Assembly: GCA_019419645.1 (NCBI GenBank)
Contig: DXZN01000069.1
Location: forward strand, 1 to 9,401
DNA: 9,401 nt
Direction of reading: 5' to 3'
Source: Collinsella sp.
Lineage (GTDB): Bacteria; Actinomycetota; Coriobacteriia; Coriobacteriales; Coriobacteriaceae
Shown in pieces: positions 5,937-9,401 of this stretch. The notes below the pieces were generated by a model. The model was not told the DNA's origin and made no database searches. It was given only the letters and a program-made list of their open reading frames with translations. Each line of letters opens with the position of its first letter. Position 1 is the first letter of the stretch. The position numbers were made by a program, and so were the translations under genes.

Positions 5937-7718
5937 ATGACGATCACCGAAATCGACGAGAAGTTCATGCGCGAGGCGCTGGCCGAGGCGCGCGCCGCTG
6001 CTGCGGTGGGCGAGGTGCCCATCGGAGCCGTAGTGGTGCGCGCGGGCGAGATTGTCGCGCGGGCGCACAATCGTCGCGAGCTCGACCAGGATCCTTCGGC
6101 GCATGCAGAGTTCGCGGCCCTGTGCGCTGCCGCTCGGTCGCTCGGTCGCTGGCGCCTTTCCGACTGTACGGTCTACGTGACGCTCGAGCCCTGCTGCATG
6201 TGTGCGGGGCTTATGGTCAACGCGCGCGTAGGACGCTGCGTGTATGGCGCGGCTGATGCCAAGGCGGGCGCGCTGGGATCCCTGTATGACCTCAATGCCG
6301 ACTCGCGCCTGAATCATCGGTTTAACGTGGCGGCTGGGGTCCTGGCGGATGAATGCCGCGAGCTGCTGAGTAGCTATTTTAGTGGGCTGCGTGGCGCCGA
6401 TGATGCTGGCTGCGGTTGCGGGGCCGATCTTGAGGCGCATGCCGCTCATGCTGAGGCGCTCGCGTGTGCCGAAGAGGATGCTGGCGCGGCGGTTGACTTT
6501 GGCCCCGCGTGCCGCCGGCCCCGCCGCGTGCTGCTGGCGATTGACTCCTTTAAGGGCAGCGTTTCGAGCGCGCAGGCGGAGGCAGCGGTTGCCGAGGGCG
6601 TGCGCCGCGTTTGGCCCGATGCCGAGCTGAATGCTTTGCCGCTGGCAGATGGTGGCGAGGGAACGCTCGGCGCCATCGCCGCGTGCGGCGGTGAGATTGT
6701 GACCTGCGAGGTGGCAGGTCCCTTGGGCGACCGCGTGTCTGCCCGGATGCTGGTGGACGGCGAGCACGAGTCGGCTGTAATTGAGATGGCCGAGGCGGCG
6801 GGTATTGGGTATTCACCCTGCACGGAATCGGCGGCGCTTGCGGCTTCGACCTATGGCGTGGGCGAGCTGATGCTCCGTGCGGTTCGTGCCGGGGCAAAGA
6901 CTATCTATATTGGCTTGGGCGGCAGCGCCACCAACGACGGTGGCGCCGGCATGCTGCAGGCGCTGGGCGCGCGTGTGGTCGATGATCGGGGCTGCGATGT
7001 CGCCCCCGGTCTTGCCGGCCTTGAGCAGGTGGCGAGCGTTGATTTGGCGCCAGCGCTGCAGGCTTTGGATGGCGCTAGTATCGTTGTGCTATCGGATGTC
7101 GAGAATCCGCTCGTAGGGCGTCGCGGTGCGCTGGCAGTGTTCGGTGGACAGAAGGGTCTGCCGGCGGATGATGCCGAGGCGCTGGGCAAGTACGACAGCT
7201 GGATGGTCGGCTACGGCCGCCTGCTCGATACGGCAATTGTCGAGGCTCGGGCCCAGGGGTTGTTGCGCGCACCCGAGGGCGCACGGACATTTGGCTCGGT
7301 GCTCGGCGTGCCCGGCGCGGGCGCTGCCGGTGGCTTGGGCGCGGCGTTGCTGGCGCTCGGTGCGGAGCTGCGTTCGGGCGTGGAGACGGTGCTCGATCTC
7401 GTGGGATTTGACGAGCGTGTACGCGATGTCGACCTGGTCATAACGGGTGAGGGCAATATGGACGAGCAATCCGCCGCTGGAAAGGCGCCGGTTGGTGTGG
7501 CTCGCCGCGCCAAGCGCTATGGCAAGCCGGCTGTTGCCGTCGTGGGTGGTCGTGCCGACAGCCTGGATGCGGTGTATGAGCAGGGCATCGACTTGGTGCT
7601 TCCGATCTGTCGCAAGCCCATGCCCCTCGACCAGGCGCTCGGTGTGCAAGAAGCCACAACCAACCTCATCTGTGCCGGTGAAGCGGCTGCTCGATCCTGC
7701 GACCTCGCTCGCCTCTAA
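5937..7718 (+). CDS. Fusion protein: tRNA adenosine deaminase (TadA) joined to glycerate kinase (GarK/GlxK family)
   Basis: This is one continuous 593-residue frame. Residues 1-150 are a full TadA domain with zinc/catalytic HAE (56-58) and PCCMC (85-89), VGEVPIGAVVV and ARVGRCVYG. TadA converts adenosine 34 to inosine in tRNA-Arg(ACG). Residues 197-593 are a full-length glycerate kinase of the GarK/GlxK family: LLAIDSFKGS (199-208), ADGGEGT (237-243), GLGGSATNDGGAG (326-338), TGEGNMDEQS (503-512) and AVVGGRADS. That family phosphorylates D-glycerate with ATP to 2-phosphoglycerate. The 46-residue linker is rich in Ala, His and Cys (C159, C161, C177, C192; H168, H171). The start ATG 5937 follows AGGGAAGG. 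No internal ribosome binding site precedes the kinase part, so both domains are probably made as one chain. All key motifs of both enzymes are intact. The tadA-then-ffs order matches the usual tadA neighbourhood. Confidence 0.93.
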   Translation: MTITEIDEKFMREALAEARAAAAVGEVPIGAVVVRAGEIVARAHNRRELDQDPSAHAEFAALCAAARSLGRWRLSDCTVYVTLEPCCMCAGLMVNARVGRCVYGAADAKAGALGSLYDLNADSRLNHRFNVAAGVLADECRELLSSYFSGLRGADDAGCGCGADLEAHAAHAEALACAEEDAGAAVDFGPACRRPRRVLLAIDSFKGSVSSAQAEAAVAEGVRRVWPDAELNALPLADGGEGTLGAIAACGGEIVTCEVAGPLGDRVSARMLVDGEHESAVIEMAEAAGIGYSPCTESAALAASTYGVGELMLRAVRAGAKTIYIGLGGSATNDGGAGMLQALGARVVDDRGCDVAPGLAGLEQVASVDLAPALQALDGASIVVLSDVENPLVGRRGALAVFGGQKGLPADDAEALGKYDSWMVGYGRLLDTAIVEARAQGLLRAPEGARTFGSVLGVPGAGAAGGLGAALLALGAELRSGVETVLDLVGFDERVRDVDLVITGEGNMDEQSAAGKAPVGVARRAKRYGKPAVAVVGGRADSLDAVYEQGIDLVLPICRKPMPLDQALGVQEATTNLICAGEAAARSCDLARL

Positions 7719-7733
7719 GGCCTATCTCCCTAT

Positions 7734-7802
7734 AAGTTGCGGTGGAATACGGAGTGTTTTTGCCTTTAAGGGGCCAATTCAGTCCGTATTCCACCGCAAC
7801 TT
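7734..7802. repeat. 69-bp hairpin with a perfect 20-bp stem
   Basis: Arms 7734-7753 (AAGTTGCGGTGGAATACGGA) and 7783-7802 are perfect inverted repeats of 20 bp around a 29-base T-rich loop. It begins 15 bp after the tadA-glycerate kinase stop. No U-run follows the stem, so it is not a standard terminator. A perfect 12-bp palindrome, GAATGGCCATTC, follows at 7806-7817. Confidence 0.85.
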
Positions 7803-7852
7803 CGAGAATGGCCATTCGAGGTTGGCTGCCTTGGGTCTTGGGTCGGACCGTT

Positions 7853-8014
7853 TGCCACGAAATGCGGCCATCTACTACGTTAAGCCGGCCACCCTCGACC
7901 ATCCCGGAATTTGCAAAAACAAAACCGCAGGTAGAAAGCTTGCCGATTTTCGAAAAAGTCGGCTATGGTCGACCCCTGCGACCTAAACGTAGTAGATGGG
8001 CCCTTTTCGTGGCA
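7853..8014. repeat. 162-bp element with 29-bp terminal inverted repeats and internal pairing
   Basis: The left arm 7853-7881 and right arm 7986-8014 match as inverted repeats at 26 of 29 positions (TGCCACGAAA block and CCATCTACTACGTT block, with differences only between them). Inside, TCGACCAT (7895-7902) pairs with ATGGTCGA (7965-7972), and GCCGA (7942-7946) with TCGGC (7959-7963). CGCAGG (7926-7931) could pair with CCTGCG (7975-7980) in a crossing, pseudoknot-like way. There is no protein-coding signal. It is either a miniature mobile element or a structured RNA. Confidence 0.7.
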
Positions 8015-8031
8015 CAGTACCAGATCAGTCT

Positions 8032-8115
8032 ATTTAGGACGGGGCTTCCTTGACTACTTTCGCCACCCTGATGTCCCACCAGTCAAAAAGTAGTCAAAAA
8101 AGCCCCGTCCCAAAT
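8032..8115. repeat. 84-bp two-step hairpin upstream of the ffs promoter
   Basis: GGACGGGGCTT (8037-8047) pairs perfectly with AAGCCCCGTCC (8100-8110). After a 2x2 internal loop, TTGACTACTTT (8050-8060) pairs perfectly with AAAGTAGTCAA (8087-8097). Outside, ATTT and AAAT extend the pairing past one mismatch. The loop is 26 bases. On the + strand the right arm holds AAAAAA rather than a T-run, so it is not a + strand terminator. It ends 9 bp before the putative ffs -35. Confidence 0.85.
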
Positions 8116-8123
8116 TAGCTACC

Positions 8124-8152
8124 TTGCTCTGGCGGGCGGGAGCAGGTAAGAT
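8124..8152 (+). promoter_or_regulatory. Putative promoter of the SRP RNA gene
   Basis: TTGCTC (8124-8129) and TAAGAT (8147-8152) are separated by 17 bp. The predicted start near 8159 fits the 5' end of the folded SRP RNA. The hexamers match consensus only moderately, but position and spacing agree. Confidence 0.55.
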
Positions 8153-8159
8153 ATACCGA

Positions 8160-8280
8160 GCGCCTAGCGCGTTCGATGGGTTCGGATGACGACATGTTCC
8201 GAATCTGGTCAGGTCCGGAAGGAAGCAGCCATAAGGAGCCTCTGTCGGGCATCCGAATCCATCGAGTGCGCAGGCGCTTT
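8160..8280 (+). ncRNA. ffs: Signal recognition particle RNA, small bacterial (4.5S-like) type
   Basis: The invariant apical domain is present: GGTCAGGTCCGGAAGGAAGC (8208-8227) followed by AGCC, the binding site for Ffh. The RNA folds into one long hairpin. GCGCCT (8160-8165) pairs with AGGCGC (8272-8277). TCGATGG pairs with CCATCGA, and TTCGGATG pairs with CATCCGAA. A T-run (8278-8282) directly after the closing helix suggests it ends its own transcript. Its length of about 120 nt and single helix place it in the small class without an Alu domain. With Ffh and FtsY it delivers nascent membrane and secreted proteins to the translocon. Ends are approximate. Confidence 0.95.
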
Positions 8281-8428
8281 TTGGTGCCGCGGCTACCCGC
8301 GAGTGCCGGCAGGGTCACATTTATCTGAATAATTAAATCCCGTGCCTTTTGCTGCTTGTTGGCGTTGTTTGGAGCGCGGTGGCTATGTGGTTCAGGAGGC
8401 GGCGGCATTACCATTTGTGTTTACAAGT

Positions 8429-8471
8429 AAAGAGGCCTGTTTCCCTTGGTTGGGGAAACAGGCCTCTTTTT
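8429..8471. terminator. Bidirectional terminator between ffs and the surface-protein gene
   Basis: A perfect 17-bp stem (8429-8445 with 8453-8469, AAAGAGGCCTGTTTCCC and complement) surrounds a seven-base loop. The + strand continues as TTTTTG to 8472. The - strand leaves with TTTACTTG. It lies 43 bp after the - strand surface-protein stop. The stretch 8283-8428 before it holds no gene I can support. Confidence 0.9.
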
Positions 8472-8514
8472 GTCTCTGGGCTTGTGGATTGGCGAAGGCA
8501 ATAACCGCTGGCAG

Positions 8515-9401
8515 CTATTTTGAGTTCTTGATGCGGCGTACACCCGCGGTGGCTATTCCGAACCCTGCGGCGGCGATTCCTGCGATTGCGATTGCGCTCG
8601 GCGCTGCGTCTCCCGTGTTCGCGAGCTTACCGGCGGTCGTATCTGCTTGCTTGCCGCTGCTCGAGTTCGCCTGCTTGGTGGAGTTTGGCGAGGTGTCTTT
8701 ACCGGTCGCGGACGAGCCGGCGGGCTGTGTCGCCTCGGCCGGTTGCGCCGAGTTGGAGGGAGGCGTCGTCTCGGTCGGTTTCGTTATCTCGGGCGAGGTG
8801 GCCTTGTCTGCCGCGGCCTTTGCCTCTTCGTATGCCTTGCAGGCGTCGTCATAGGCCGCTTGCGCCTTTTCCAAATCGCCGAGGAGCGCATCTCGCTTGG
8901 CTGTCTCTTCGTCGATATCGGTTTGACATTTTTCCGCATTGGCTTCGAACTTCGCGACGACACTTTCCTGGCTTTCGAGCCGGCGTTGGCAGCGGTGAAG
9001 ATCATCTTCACAAGATTTTTCTCGCCTTTCTGCCGACATGATCTCACTTCGCAACTGCTTAATAGTTTCGTTAGAAGCTCCGTCGTCGATTGCCTTATTT
9101 AATTCTGCCTGAAGGCCGCTTGTCCGGTTGTGGGCCTCATTGTATTTGGCTTGGGCTGCATCGACGTTCGCTTGTAGGTAAAGAAGAGGTTCCCTTGAGT
9201 CGTCGGCTTCCTTCAGCATCCTGTCGCGGAGCGATTGCAAATCGGTAATCACATGCTCGATAGTCTCTAATATCTCGGGACTTGCGGCGTCTTTCGCGGC
9301 TTCGAGGTTTTTGAGCGCTTCCTGCATGGCTGCATACGCTTTTTCTTTGGCTCTGTTAGACCAAGGTTGACATAAAAACGATGTCACCGCGAGGCGGTAC
9401 C
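8515..9401 (-). CDS. Coiled-coil cell-wall-anchored protein with LAxTG sorting signal, N-terminus beyond window
   Basis: The frame ends at TAG 8517-8515 and stays open to the right edge. The GTG at 9387 is not preceded by a signal peptide, so the gene almost certainly starts outside the window. The visible 290 or so residues have three parts. First is a long charged helical region of heptad type (rich in Glu, Lys, Ala and Gln, about 9387-8820). Next is a Pro/Thr/Ser-rich wall-spanning stretch (about 8815-8630). Last is a sorting signal made of LANTGD (8625-8608), a hydrophobic Ala/Ile/Gly span and the basic tail VRRIKNSK. Sortase would cut between T and G and link the protein to peptidoglycan. 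The LAxTG form is the motif reported for class E sortases of actinobacteria, rather than LPxTG. The binding target is unknown. It converges on ffs. Confidence 0.88.
   Translation of the reverse strand, partial: YRLAVTSFLCQPWSNRAKEKAYAAMQEALKNLEAAKDAASPEILETIEHVITDLQSLRDRMLKEADDSREPLLYLQANVDAAQAKYNEAHNRTSGLQAELNKAIDDGASNETIKQLRSEIMSAERREKSCEDDLHRCQRRLESQESVVAKFEANAEKCQTDIDEETAKRDALLGDLEKAQAAYDDACKAYEEAKAAADKATSPEITKPTETTPPSNSAQPAEATQPAGSSATGKDTSPNSTKQANSSSGKQADTTAGKLANTGDAAPSAIAIAGIAAAGFGIATAGVRRIKNSK

Noticed and set aside
4908..6767. Very long - strand open frame (619 codons) across the lemA start, TetR gene, tRNA and tadA fusion
   Set aside because: It runs antisense to several well-supported genes and through a tRNA. 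Its translation matches no family, and long antisense frames are expected at this GC content.
6528..7718. Separate glycerate kinase gene starting at an internal GTG
   Set aside because: The bases before the candidate start are GC-rich with no ribosome binding site, and the frame is unbroken from the TadA domain, so a fusion is the simpler reading.
7742..8053. Overlapping frames in the spacer after the fusion gene
   Set aside because: They cross several inverted repeats, lack ribosome binding sites and resemble no protein family.
8342..8854. 170-codon + strand frame after ffs
   Set aside because: It passes through the bidirectional terminator and then lies antisense to the surface-protein gene. 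No dnaX or other family is recognisable in it.

Overview
This window looks like a chromosomal segment from a high-GC actinobacterium of the class Coriobacteriia, most likely a Collinsella-type gut bacterium. That placement rests on base composition, gene style and spacers crowded with palindromic repeats. It is an inference from sequence character, not from a search.

Layout. Positions 2-853 hold the C-terminal end of an ABC exporter subunit on the + strand. It converges through a bidirectional terminator on a serine O-acetyltransferase gene (cysE, - strand, 967-1671). A DedA-family membrane protein (1895-2542) and a branched-chain aminotransferase (ilvE, 2831-3883) follow on the + strand as separate units. 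From 3884 to 4444 there is no convincing gene, but there are a 125-bp nested palindrome, a second orphan terminator, a roughly 200-bp element with terminal inverted repeats, and the terminator of lemA. lemA (- strand, 4445-4996) and a TetR-family regulator (5208-5792) are divergent and share a 211-bp spacer with a candidate operator. A tRNA-Ser(UGA) gene lies tail to tail with the TetR gene.

The most striking gene is at 5937-7718. It is one uninterrupted reading frame joining a complete TadA-type tRNA adenosine deaminase to a complete glycerate kinase of the GarK/GlxK family. After it, the 7719-8123 spacer is packed with three long inverted-repeat structures. Next comes the small-type SRP RNA gene (ffs, about 8160-8280). 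The order tadA then ffs is the old conserved order also seen next to dnaX in Bacillus subtilis, but here the next gene is a convergent coiled-coil surface protein. That protein has an LAxTG-type sorting signal and runs off the right edge of the window.

The genes do not form one pathway. CysE and IlvE belong to amino-acid metabolism. TadA, tRNA-Ser and ffs belong to translation and protein targeting. DedA, LemA, the ABC exporter and the anchored coiled-coil protein belong to the envelope. The unexplained content is the TadA-glycerate kinase fusion and the set of structurally different palindromic elements in the spacers.
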